From Chitinophagales bacterium (GTDB lineage Bacteria; Bacteroidota; Bacteroidia; Chitinophagales; Chitinophagaceae), in the NCBI GenBank assembly GCA_017303415.1, contig JAFLBJ010000001.1:2356001-2420000 (forward strand): a stretch of DNA of 64,000 nt. Reading direction: 5' to 3'. Every line of letters starts with the position of its first letter. Position 1 is the first letter of the stretch. Below the pieces are notes generated by a model that saw only the letters and a list, made by a program, of their open reading frames with translations, searched no databases and was not told the origin of the DNA. This document shows, one piece after another, positions 8,021-15,887 of the stretch. The position numbers and the translations under genes were made by a program.

Positions 8021-8090
8021 GTGAGACGTGAGACGTGAATCGTGAGACGTCTCACGCCTCACGATTCACGTCTCACGATTCACGTCTCAA
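8021..8090. repeat. Palindromic heptamer array (10 units, 4 + 6 inverted)
   Basis: Ten units fill exactly 70 bp. The left arm reads GTGAGAC, GTGAGAC, GTGAATC, GTGAGAC. The right arm reads GTCTCAC, GCCTCAC, GATTCAC, GTCTCAC, GATTCAC, GTCTCAA. The arms can pair into a long hairpin. It lies between two convergent genes and may act as a terminator for both. The last three codons of pulA (GAG ACG TGA) fall inside the array. Confidence 0.9.
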
Positions 8091-10059
8091 ATAACACCCA
8101 CGCCACCGAAGCCATCACCTCCACCTCGCCACTAATTCGGGCGGGTTTCACCAGTTGATTGTTACGGATATACTGTTTCCATTTCCCCGGGGGAAGGGTA
8201 ATTTTCTTGCTGCCATTGGCGCCACTATAGATCACCAGTATGCGTTTCCATTTATCTCCCACTGCCGCGCCGTTCAGGGTATAGGCCAAAAGGTCATCGC
8301 CGGTATTTTCCAGGAAATAGAGATTTTCACGGATCAGGTTCGCGGATTCCATGCGGAATGCCGGGTGGGAACGACGCATTTTTACCAATGCCTTTACATA
8401 ATCAAAAACATCCTTGTTGGTGGATTTGAGTCCCCAGTCAATGGCATTGATGCTATCGGGGGAATCAAAGGAATTCTCTACCCCCCTTTTGGTGCGGAGA
8501 AATTCAGTGCCTGCGTGAAGGAATGAAATACCCTGCGAGGTCAATACGATGGTCAGGGCCAGTTTGTGCATGTCTGTTCTTTCTGCGGTCGATTTGTTGG
8601 GGGCAGAGATCTTTAATTTATCCCAAAGCACATGATTGTCGTGGCATTCACAATAGGTCACAGTTTGATAGGGCTCGGTTGAATACGGCACTTTGGAATA
8701 GTTGACCTTGGCATAGTTCACCTGGGGATGTGGGCAGGAAGCCACCACGCCAAATTTGATGGATTCGAGGGACTTGCTGTTGCCATTGACGAAGCCCTGG
8801 TTTTCGTGTTCGAATACACTCCCTTTTATTCCATCGCGGATATCGTCACTAAATACAGCTATGCGATCTAACGCAGATACATTGGCTTTGAGTGCGCGTT
8901 CTGCATCGGGCAATGGAGAAGCGCCTGCCGTCCAGCCCTCCCCATAGATAAGTATGTCGGGACGAATGCGATGGAGTTCCTGCGCGATCAGGTTCATGGT
9001 TTTGATATCATGTACCCCCATCAGGTCAAACCGGAATCCGTCTATATGGTATTCATTTACCCAATAGAGTACCGACTCAAGCATGAATTTTCGAACCATA
9101 TATCGTTCACTCGCTATTTCATTGCCACAGGCGGTAGCATTGGAGAATTGGCCCTTATCATTTTGCCGGTAATAATAACCAGGTACCAGTTCATTGAAAT
9201 AGGAATTCTCGGTAAGCCGGGTATGGTTGTATACTACATCCATCACTACACGCAAACCATTCTGGTGAAAGGTCTTTACCAATTGTTTAAATTCTCTTAT
9301 CCTGACCGAACCATCAAAGGGATCGCTGGAAAAGGATCCATCGGGTGTATTGTAGTTGAGTGGATCATATCCCCAATTGTATTGAGGAAGCTCCGTCCGT
9401 GACTCATCAATGGAATAAAAATCAAAAGAAGGAAGCAGGTGCACATGTGTTACGCCCAGGTCACGGATATGATCCAGACCGGTGGAAAGTCCCTCCCGGT
9501 TACGGGTCTTCTTTTCCGTTAACCCCAGGTATTTTCCTTTTTGTTGAATACCCGAACTGCCGTGGATGCTGGCATCCCTCACTTGTAATTCATACAAGAC
9601 TGCGTCCGTTTTCTTTTCAAAGGCCGGGCTTTTTTCTCTCGACCATCTGGCCGGGTTTGTTTTGGCCAGATCAATCACCTGGGCCCGTTTGCCATTTACC
9701 CCAACCGCCCGGGCATATGGATCAGGTACCTCTGCACTCCATTTTCCTTTGCGTTTTACCTGGAAAACATAAAACCTTCCTTTCAGGTTTCCAGTGGTGG
9801 CATATAGCCAGGTTCCACCTTCATCCGCCATCATATTTTTTGTTTCCATGGGTTCCCCTCCTACTCCCTCAGCATAAAATCGAATACGGGCCGAATCGGC
9901 CAGGGGGGCCCATATACGAAATGAACTGGCCAATGGTGTGTAGGTTAAACCCAGATCCGTACCGTCATAGACCGGATATTCGGCAAAGGCGATGGATTGC
10001 GACTTTGTAGATGCAGACATGGTGGAGAACAATAGGGTGAAAAGCAGAAATTTCTTCAT
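8080..10059 (-). CDS. pulA: Type I pullulanase (GH13 debranching enzyme)
   Basis: Debranching enzyme that hydrolyses alpha-1,6 links in pullulan, glycogen or amylopectin; 659 residues from ATG 10057-10059. A signal peptide (about 1-20, ending TKSQ) indicates export. An N-terminal CBM48-like domain is followed by the type I pullulanase signature YNWGYDP. The GH13 barrel carries GFRFDLMG with nucleophile D345, IYGEGW with acid/base E374, and a CHDNH block matching the third catalytic region. The C-terminal beta domain ends with LFET, whose last codons and stop lie in the heptamer array. A GMC oxidoreductase gene is divergent upstream. An upstream in-frame start at 10164 would remove the signal peptide from the N-terminus and is rejected. 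Confidence 0.93.
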   Translation of the reverse strand: MKKFLLFTLLFSTMSASTKSQSIAFAEYPVYDGTDLGLTYTPLASSFRIWAPLADSARIRFYAEGVGGEPMETKNMMADEGGTWLYATTGNLKGRFYVFQVKRKGKWSAEVPDPYARAVGVNGKRAQVIDLAKTNPARWSREKSPAFEKKTDAVLYELQVRDASIHGSSGIQQKGKYLGLTEKKTRNREGLSTGLDHIRDLGVTHVHLLPSFDFYSIDESRTELPQYNWGYDPLNYNTPDGSFSSDPFDGSVRIREFKQLVKTFHQNGLRVVMDVVYNHTRLTENSYFNELVPGYYYRQNDKGQFSNATACGNEIASERYMVRKFMLESVLYWVNEYHIDGFRFDLMGVHDIKTMNLIAQELHRIRPDILIYGEGWTAGASPLPDAERALKANVSALDRIAVFSDDIRDGIKGSVFEHENQGFVNGNSKSLESIKFGVVASCPHPQVNYAKVNYSKVPYSTEPYQTVTYCECHDNHVLWDKLKISAPNKSTAERTDMHKLALTIVLTSQGISFLHAGTEFLRTKRGVENSFDSPDSINAIDWGLKSTNKDVFDYVKALVKMRRSHPAFRMESANLIRENLYFLENTGDDLLAYTLNGAAVGDKWKRILVIYSGANGSKKITLPPGKWKQYIRNNQLVKPARISGEVEVMASVAWVLFET

Positions 10060-10177
10060 ATCGGGGAATTTGGCAGAACTAACACAAAGGTTGGATAAAA
10101 TAGGCATACAGGAATTGTTGATTTGCGATTTTTTATTATCGTTTTTCTGTAAATTCACCACCACTTATTAACATAAC

Positions 10178-11920
10178 ATGGGAGATCTCCAAATAAAGAA
10201 AACGCCAAAGTCATACGACGCCGTCATTGTTGGGTCTGGAGCCGGTGGTGGTATGGCCGCTTATACACTTGCCAATGCCGGATTAAAGGTTTGTTTGCTT
10301 GAAGCAGGGCATGCCTATGATCCCCAAAAAAATATTACCCAATTAAAGAACCCCTGGGATTCACCCCGCCGGGGTGCTTCCACCAAATACAGGCCGTTTG
10401 GTGATTTTGATGCCTGTTATGGAGGTTGGGACCTGGATGGGGAACCTTATACCAAAAAAGATGGAACACAATGGGATTGGTGGCGTGCCCGTATGGTGGG
10501 TGGTCGTACCAACCACTGGGGGCGTATCTCCCTGCGATTTGGTCCAAAGGATTTTAAACGAAGAAGTATCGATGGACTGGGTGACGATTGGCCAATTGGG
10601 TATGAAGATGTAAAGCCGTATTATGACCGGGTGGATAAGTTGATCGGGGTTTTTGGCACCAATGAAGGATTGGAAAATGACCCTGACGGTTTTTTCCTGC
10701 CCCCTCCCAAACCCCGTCTCCATGAATTGTTTATTAAGAATGCGGCACAAAAAGCCGGTGTGAAAGTCATTCCCTCCCGACTTTCTATTCTAACTAAAAA
10801 GATCAATGAAGACCGGGGTGAATGTTTCTACTGTTCGCAGTGCAGCCGCAATTGCAGCATTGCCAAAGCGGATTTCTCCTCTTCGAATGTACTGATCAAT
10901 CCCGCCTTAAAAACGGGCAATATCGATGTGGTAACAGAAGCCATGGTGCGTGAAGTACTTACCGACAAGGAAGGACTGGCCACCGGGGTTTCCTATATCA
11001 ACAAAGCAGACATGCAGGAGTACCAGGTAACGGGGCGTACGGTGATACTGGCCGCCAGTGCCTGCGAAACCTCACGGATCATGCTCAACTCCAAATCACC
11101 TCGTCATCCCAATGGCATTGTTAATTCAAGTGGTGTGGTAGGGAAATACCTGCATGATTCCACCGGTGCTGCTATGGGTGGCATCCTTCCCGATCTGCTG
11201 GGACGTAAACGTTATAATGAAGATGGTGTGGGAGGTATGCACGTGTATTCTCCCTGGTGGTTGGACAATAAGAAATTGGATTTTCCCCGTGGATATCATA
11301 TTGAATATTGGGGAGGCATGAGCCAGCCCGCCTATGGTTTTGGTTGGGATATTCATGGCCTCAATGGCAAGTATAAAGTAAATGGGGTGCAAAAACAGGC
11401 AGGTGGATATGGTAAATCACTTAAAGAAGATTATCGTTATTTCTATGGTGCTGGTGTAGGTATGGCGGGCCGGGGTGAAGCTATTCCCACCGCGGATAAT
11501 TATTGCGAAATTGATCCCAATGTGGTTGACCGTTATGGTATCCCCGTTTTGCGTTTTCATGTAAAATGGAGCGAACATGAGATCAAACAGGCCCGGCACA
11601 TGAAGGAGACCTTTAAAGAGATCATGGATGCCATGGGTGCTGTCATCACCTGGGGTGATACAGATGGCCCGGAGAATGACTGGGGAATTTCCAAACCGGG
11701 TGAGATCATCCATGAGGCTGGAACCGCACGTATGGGCAGCAACCCCAAAACTTCGGCGCTTAATGGCTGGAATCAGGCGCATGATTGCAAAAACCTGTTT
11801 GTGGTGGATGGTGCAGCCTTTACCTCACAGGCAGACAAGAATATCACCTGGACGATTCTGGCATTGAGTATGCGGGCCTGTGAGTATATCATTGATCAAA
11901 TGAAAAAACGCAGTTTATAA
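10178..11920 (+). CDS. GMC-family FAD-dependent oxidoreductase
   Basis: Flavoprotein of 580 residues in the glucose-methanol-choline family, likely oxidising a sugar or polyol hydroxyl. The N-terminal FAD motif is VGSGAGGGMAAYTL (about 18-31). A cysteine cluster CFYCSQCSRNC (about 219-229) is typical of the gluconate-dehydrogenase-like branch. The C-terminal active-site block has HEAGTARMG and NLFVVDGAAF, followed by NITWTILAL. It has no signal peptide. The next gene encodes a Tat-signal-bearing subunit-3 protein, which could carry it across the membrane as a folded complex. That export route is inferred from gluconate 2-dehydrogenase systems. The substrate is unknown; the oxidoreductase gene two positions downstream suggests sugar oxidation. 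Confidence 0.9.
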   Translation: MGDLQIKKTPKSYDAVIVGSGAGGGMAAYTLANAGLKVCLLEAGHAYDPQKNITQLKNPWDSPRRGASTKYRPFGDFDACYGGWDLDGEPYTKKDGTQWDWWRARMVGGRTNHWGRISLRFGPKDFKRRSIDGLGDDWPIGYEDVKPYYDRVDKLIGVFGTNEGLENDPDGFFLPPPKPRLHELFIKNAAQKAGVKVIPSRLSILTKKINEDRGECFYCSQCSRNCSIAKADFSSSNVLINPALKTGNIDVVTEAMVREVLTDKEGLATGVSYINKADMQEYQVTGRTVILAASACETSRIMLNSKSPRHPNGIVNSSGVVGKYLHDSTGAAMGGILPDLLGRKRYNEDGVGGMHVYSPWWLDNKKLDFPRGYHIEYWGGMSQPAYGFGWDIHGLNGKYKVNGVQKQAGGYGKSLKEDYRYFYGAGVGMAGRGEAIPTADNYCEIDPNVVDRYGIPVLRFHVKWSEHEIKQARHMKETFKEIMDAMGAVITWGDTDGPENDWGISKPGEIIHEAGTARMGSNPKTSALNGWNQAHDCKNLFVVDGAAFTSQADKNITWTILALSMRACEYIIDQMKKRSL

Positions 11921-11948
11921 ATCAGGCATCAGCCTTTAACGAAAACCT

Positions 11949-12611
11949 ATGGACAGAAGAGAATCCCTACGTTTGTTAGCCACCGGCGCGATCGCCGGGG
12001 GATCACTGCTGGCAGGTTGTAATGACAAAGACGGATCACCTGCAACGGCGGGAAATCCCGATGACATCAAATTCAATCTTGACCGTGCACCGGAAGAACA
12101 GGAAAGGGACAGCAAGCTTATGCGGGAGACTTTCTTTACTCCGGAAGAAATGGTGACCATCGGCATCCTGGCTGATATCATCATTCCAAAAGATGAGGTG
12201 AGTGGCAGTGCCACGGATGCCAAAGTACCCGACTTCATTGAATTCATTGTAAAGGATATGCCCTCACATCAAAACCCGATGCGGGGTGGGCTTCGCTGGT
12301 TGGATGTTCATTGCCTGAAGGAATATGGTAAACCGTTTAGCGCCTGTTCCAGTGCCGATCAAATGAAAGTGGTAGAAGCCATAGCGTATCCAAATAATGT
12401 TAAACCTGGTTTTGAACAGGGGGCCTCTTTTTTTACCCTAATGCGCAATCTTACTGCCACTGGTTTTTATACCTCGGAGATCGGTGTAAAAGATGTAGGG
12501 TACGTGGGCAACACACCTAACAAATGGAATGGTGTACCCTATGATGTACTCAAGCAATATGGTTTGAGTTACACCGATAAGGAAAACCAGGAATGTGTCA
12601 AATATGATTGA
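11949..12611 (+). CDS. Gluconate 2-dehydrogenase subunit 3 family protein (Tat lipoprotein)
   Basis: Protein of 220 residues that starts 28 bp after the GMC gene and is surely co-transcribed with it. The N-terminus MDRRESLRLLATGAIAGG is a twin-arginine signal, and LLAGC (Cys at about 25) gives a lipobox, so it is probably a Tat-exported lipoprotein. The body carries the subunit-3 pattern: FFTPEEMVTIGILADIIIP, then DFIEFIVKD and RGGLRWLD. In known gluconate 2-dehydrogenases this small subunit supplies the Tat signal for the FAD subunit. Here it is probably the exporting partner of the GMC protein. No cytochrome c subunit is adjacent, so the electron acceptor is unclear. Confidence 0.87.
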   Translation: MDRRESLRLLATGAIAGGSLLAGCNDKDGSPATAGNPDDIKFNLDRAPEEQERDSKLMRETFFTPEEMVTIGILADIIIPKDEVSGSATDAKVPDFIEFIVKDMPSHQNPMRGGLRWLDVHCLKEYGKPFSACSSADQMKVVEAIAYPNNVKPGFEQGASFFTLMRNLTATGFYTSEIGVKDVGYVGNTPNKWNGVPYDVLKQYGLSYTDKENQECVKYD

Positions 12612-12689
12612 TCATTTCTTTTTTCATTTTTTATAATTCAGGCCCTCCCCTTTTACAAATTATCAACTAATTAAATTACTTAAATAACC

Positions 12690-14102
12690 ATGTCATCCCG
12701 TCGCAAATTCATACAACAAACCTCCCTGGCTGCTGCCGGGTTTATGATCGTCCCCCGCCATGTGCTGGGTAAAGGATATATCGCCCCCAGCGATAAACTT
12801 AATATTGCCGGAATTGGAGCAGGAGGAAAAGGGCAAAGCGACCTCGCTGAGTTTGCCAAGAGTCCACACGTAAATGTGGTGGCCCTTTGTGATGTAGATG
12901 ACCGTCAGGCAGTGGCCTCGCGTAAGAAATTCAGCAATGCTCCTTATTACAAAGATTTCAGGGAGATGCTGGCAAAAGAGCATAAGAATATTGATGCTGT
13001 TTCGGTATCCACGCCGGATAATACGCATGCCGTGGCTACGATCGCGGCCATGCAATTGGGAAAACATGTGTACACCCAAAAGCCGCTTACCCATGATATT
13101 TACGAAGCCCGGATGCTTACGGAAGCTGCCAAAAAATACAAGGTAGTAACCCAGATGGGCAACCAGGGAGCTTCGGGTGATGGGGTACGGAGAAGTAAGG
13201 AATTGGTGAATGCAGGTTTAATAGGCGATGTGCATACCGCATTGGCCTGGACCAACCGCCCGGTATGGCCTCAGGGCATCCCCACCCCTACCGGGAAATA
13301 TGATATACCTGCAGAACTGAACTGGGATCTCTGGCAGGGACCAGCCAAGTCTATTGACTACAATCCGGCTTATCTCCCTTTTAACTGGAGGGGTTGGTGG
13401 GCCTATGGTACCGGTGCGTTGGGCGATATGGCCTGTCATATCATGGACCCTATCTATCGCATTTTACCTATTTTATATCCTGATTCAGTAGAATGCTCCG
13501 TTGCAACAGTATGGAGAGAAATGTGGAATGACACCCAGAACCTGGATGCCTGTCCGCCTTCTTCGATTATTCACCTGAATTATCCGCGTACTGATGGAAA
13601 GGGAAATATCAAAGTATCCTGGTATGATGGTGGTCTGCTGCCACAGCGTCCGGATGAATTATTGCCCGAAGAGGCTTTTGGCAACTGGGATGGTGGTGTG
13701 TTGCTGATCGGGTCAAAAGGAAAGTTGCTGATGGATTGTTACGGTGCCAATCCCCGGTTATTGCCCACGAAGTTGATGAAGGAGACCAATCTTCCCGGGG
13801 AAACAATTCCCCGTGTTAAAGAAGGCCATTACCTGCAATGGGTCAATGCCTGTATCGCGGGGTATGGCAAAATGGAAACCAGTTCGCCCTTTGAATTTGC
13901 AGGGCCATTTACCGAAAGTATTTTGATTGGAAACCTGGCCATCCGTAGCTGGATGTTGAAAAATCCAAAACTGAAAGGTTGGGAAGATAAATATCTTGGG
14001 CGCAAAAAACTGATCTGGGATGCCAAAAATATGCGCATCACGAATTTTGATGAAGCCAATCAGTTTGTGAAAAGGGAATACCGGGAAGGCTGGTCTTTAT
14101 AA
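12690..14102 (+). CDS. Gfo/Idh/MocA family oxidoreductase with Tat signal
   Basis: NAD(P)-dependent sugar-dehydrogenase-type protein, 470 residues. The N-terminus MSSRRKFIQQTSLAAAGFMI is a Tat signal. The Rossmann domain begins with LNIAGIGAGGKGQSDL (about 34-49). STPDNTHAVATIAAM and the EKP-like triad region TQKPLTHDIYEA (Gln in place of Glu) are seen near residues 110-145. The second domain is the alpha/beta substrate half with a GALGDMACHIMDP segment. Exported members of this family usually hold their nicotinamide cofactor tightly. Location behind the GMC pair suggests a joint sugar-oxidising pathway in the periplasm, which is inference. The gene converges on the LRR gene with only 6 bp between stops and no visible terminator. 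Confidence 0.88.
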   Translation: MSSRRKFIQQTSLAAAGFMIVPRHVLGKGYIAPSDKLNIAGIGAGGKGQSDLAEFAKSPHVNVVALCDVDDRQAVASRKKFSNAPYYKDFREMLAKEHKNIDAVSVSTPDNTHAVATIAAMQLGKHVYTQKPLTHDIYEARMLTEAAKKYKVVTQMGNQGASGDGVRRSKELVNAGLIGDVHTALAWTNRPVWPQGIPTPTGKYDIPAELNWDLWQGPAKSIDYNPAYLPFNWRGWWAYGTGALGDMACHIMDPIYRILPILYPDSVECSVATVWREMWNDTQNLDACPPSSIIHLNYPRTDGKGNIKVSWYDGGLLPQRPDELLPEEAFGNWDGGVLLIGSKGKLLMDCYGANPRLLPTKLMKETNLPGETIPRVKEGHYLQWVNACIAGYGKMETSSPFEFAGPFTESILIGNLAIRSWMLKNPKLKGWEDKYLGRKKLIWDAKNMRITNFDEANQFVKREYREGWSL

Positions 14103-14108
14103 CAAGGA

Positions 14109-15062
14109 TCAATTATCCCGCCTGTTTCTAAACGCTTCCGTCTTGCGATTGATCTCATCCGCCCGATGGGCCAATCGGGCACCGAAGGCTTTTCGTAAAC
14201 GGCTCATATATCCTTTACTAAACCTGTTCCCTCCTACCTGGATACTTTTAAGTCTTTTCAGTTTACGGAGAGGTTCCAGGGGTAATTCTTCCAATTGGTT
14301 ATTGCCCAGGTTGATGGATTCCAGATCCTGCAAATCACCCAATCGTTTATCGAGTAAACGGATCCGGTTGTACTCAACTCCCAATCTTCGTAATTGACGG
14401 ATCCTGAAAACGACAACGGGCAATTTCTCAAAACGGTTCATGGCCAATTGGAGGGTTTGCAGCTTTTGCATTCCCGATAATTCATCCGGAAGGTCATTCA
14501 ATTCATTGCTTACAACCATCAGGGTGTGTAGTTGCCGCAGGCGTCCTATGCCGGCTGGAAGTGTGCGCAGCTGATTGAATGAAAGGTCAAGCCAACGCAG
14601 GTTGGAAATATCACCGATTTCATCCGGAACAACGGCAAGGGTACTTCCCTGCAGGTCCAATTGTGCCAGACTTTTCCATTCTCCCAAATTGACCGGCCAT
14701 GCTTCGAGCTGGATACCCCGGGCTGAAAGCACTTCTAATTTGGAAAGCTTTGTAATACTCTTTGGAAATTGTTTTATCGGATTATTGTCGAGCCGCAAAT
14801 AGGTTAGTTGTGAAAGCGATCCGAGGAATTCAGGTATGACGGAAATCTCATTGTCACCCAGATCCAGTTTTTTCAGTGCGGTCATCTGTTCAATGCCTGT
14901 GGGAAATTCAGTCAGTCCAGATGAGGAAAGGTTGAGGAATTCCACCGCTTGCGGATCGGCCAATGCCGCTTTAAGGTCGTTGAAGTATCCCTTCTGCGGT
15001 TGTGCCAGCAGGGAATTTGCCAAAAGCAAAAAGAAGGATACTATGGTCCAATTTTTTTTCAT
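14109..15062 (-). CDS. Exported leucine-rich repeat protein
   Basis: Protein of 317 residues with a signal peptide ending NSLLA-QPQ (about residue 21). Residues about 40-290 are bacterial leucine-rich repeats of roughly 23 residues with the pattern L..LDL..N.L..LP..I; examples are LKKLDLGDNEISVIP, LRWLDLSFNQLRTLP and LESINLGNNQLEELP. About ten repeats are visible. No enzymatic domain, membrane anchor or T9SS signal is seen, so a periplasmic binding role is likely. The start overlaps the stop of the upstream gene by 4 bases (ATGA), so the two are translationally coupled. Partner unknown. Confidence 0.87.
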   Translation of the reverse strand: MKKNWTIVSFFLLLANSLLAQPQKGYFNDLKAALADPQAVEFLNLSSSGLTEFPTGIEQMTALKKLDLGDNEISVIPEFLGSLSQLTYLRLDNNPIKQFPKSITKLSKLEVLSARGIQLEAWPVNLGEWKSLAQLDLQGSTLAVVPDEIGDISNLRWLDLSFNQLRTLPAGIGRLRQLHTLMVVSNELNDLPDELSGMQKLQTLQLAMNRFEKLPVVVFRIRQLRRLGVEYNRIRLLDKRLGDLQDLESINLGNNQLEELPLEPLRKLKRLKSIQVGGNRFSKGYMSRLRKAFGARLAHRADEINRKTEAFRNRRDN

Positions 15063-15787
15063 GGGTTGGTTGCAGGATCAAGGATATTGGCCCCCCACCA
15101 GGATTGAAAATCCTCCTGGGTGACCACTACATTATTTAAAAAGCCCTGATCGGCTACACGCATTCCTATGATCTCCTCATTTTCATCCCGCACATATTCC
15201 AGGAAGATAAAGGAATGGCCATAACTGCTCAGGTTGTTTTCTTCGGAAGGGTTATTGATGCCTTTTAGCACTTTCATGAAATCGGAGGCATATACAAAGG
15301 TCTGGACAACCGCACCGGGTTTTAATTCTCCTTTCCAGATCATCTTCTCATCTTTGATGGTTCCTAATTTGGCCATCTGCAAGGCCCCGGCACTACCGGT
15401 TGCACGGATGTTGGGAATACTTCTCCATATCTCATTGTCTTGTGAATTGATATTCCAGGTCCAGTCAAATACCTGGCGAGGGGAAAGATAGGCTGTAGCC
15501 ATAGTGGAGGGCAGCCATTCATACAATCCTTTTCCGGTAACTTGTTGAAAGGCCTTATTGACCCGTTCCTTTGCGATCTTGAAGCAAAGGCCGCCACAGT
15601 TTTTTTGAGAATCGGGTAATTGCCAGAAATTGACCACTGTCCTGCCACCTACCTCATTCATGGGTGGGTGATCATGGCCTTTAGCCAGTTCAAAAAGACG
15701 TTGCTGTACCGCTGAAACGGGTTCGCCGGAGGGCAGGCTTTCCATCCGGAAGGATAGTAATCCGGCCGCGAGCAGGAATAAGATCAT
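15059..15787 (-). CDS. Exported protein of unknown function, possible cysteine-hydrolase-like fold
   Basis: I do not recognise this family. The start is uncertain. ATG 15787 gives 242 residues; GTG 15808 gives a better charged signal peptide start (VNRTLITM); TTG 15862 is the longest. A hydrophobic segment MILFLLAAGLLSF precedes the mature part. A conserved-looking NCGGLCFKIAKERVNKAF block and a later YGHSFIFLEYVRD...GMRVADQG block resemble the Cys and His stations of NlpC/P60-like hydrolases, but this is a weak resemblance. It overlaps the LRR gene by 4 bases and follows the REC-PAS kinase gene closely, so it may belong to the same operon. Confidence 0.7.
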   Translation of the reverse strand: MILFLLAAGLLSFRMESLPSGEPVSAVQQRLFELAKGHDHPPMNEVGGRTVVNFWQLPDSQKNCGGLCFKIAKERVNKAFQQVTGKGLYEWLPSTMATAYLSPRQVFDWTWNINSQDNEIWRSIPNIRATGSAGALQMAKLGTIKDEKMIWKGELKPGAVVQTFVYASDFMKVLKGINNPSEENNLSSYGHSFIFLEYVRDENEEIIGMRVADQGFLNNVVVTQEDFQSWWGANILDPATNP

Positions 15788-15887
15788 GGTTATCAAGGTC
15801 CGGTTCACGAGGTACAGGGATTTTCGGGTATTAACGGAACTTTGATCGTATTTATTGAGCAAGGTTTAAACCCTGGAATAAGTCCAT

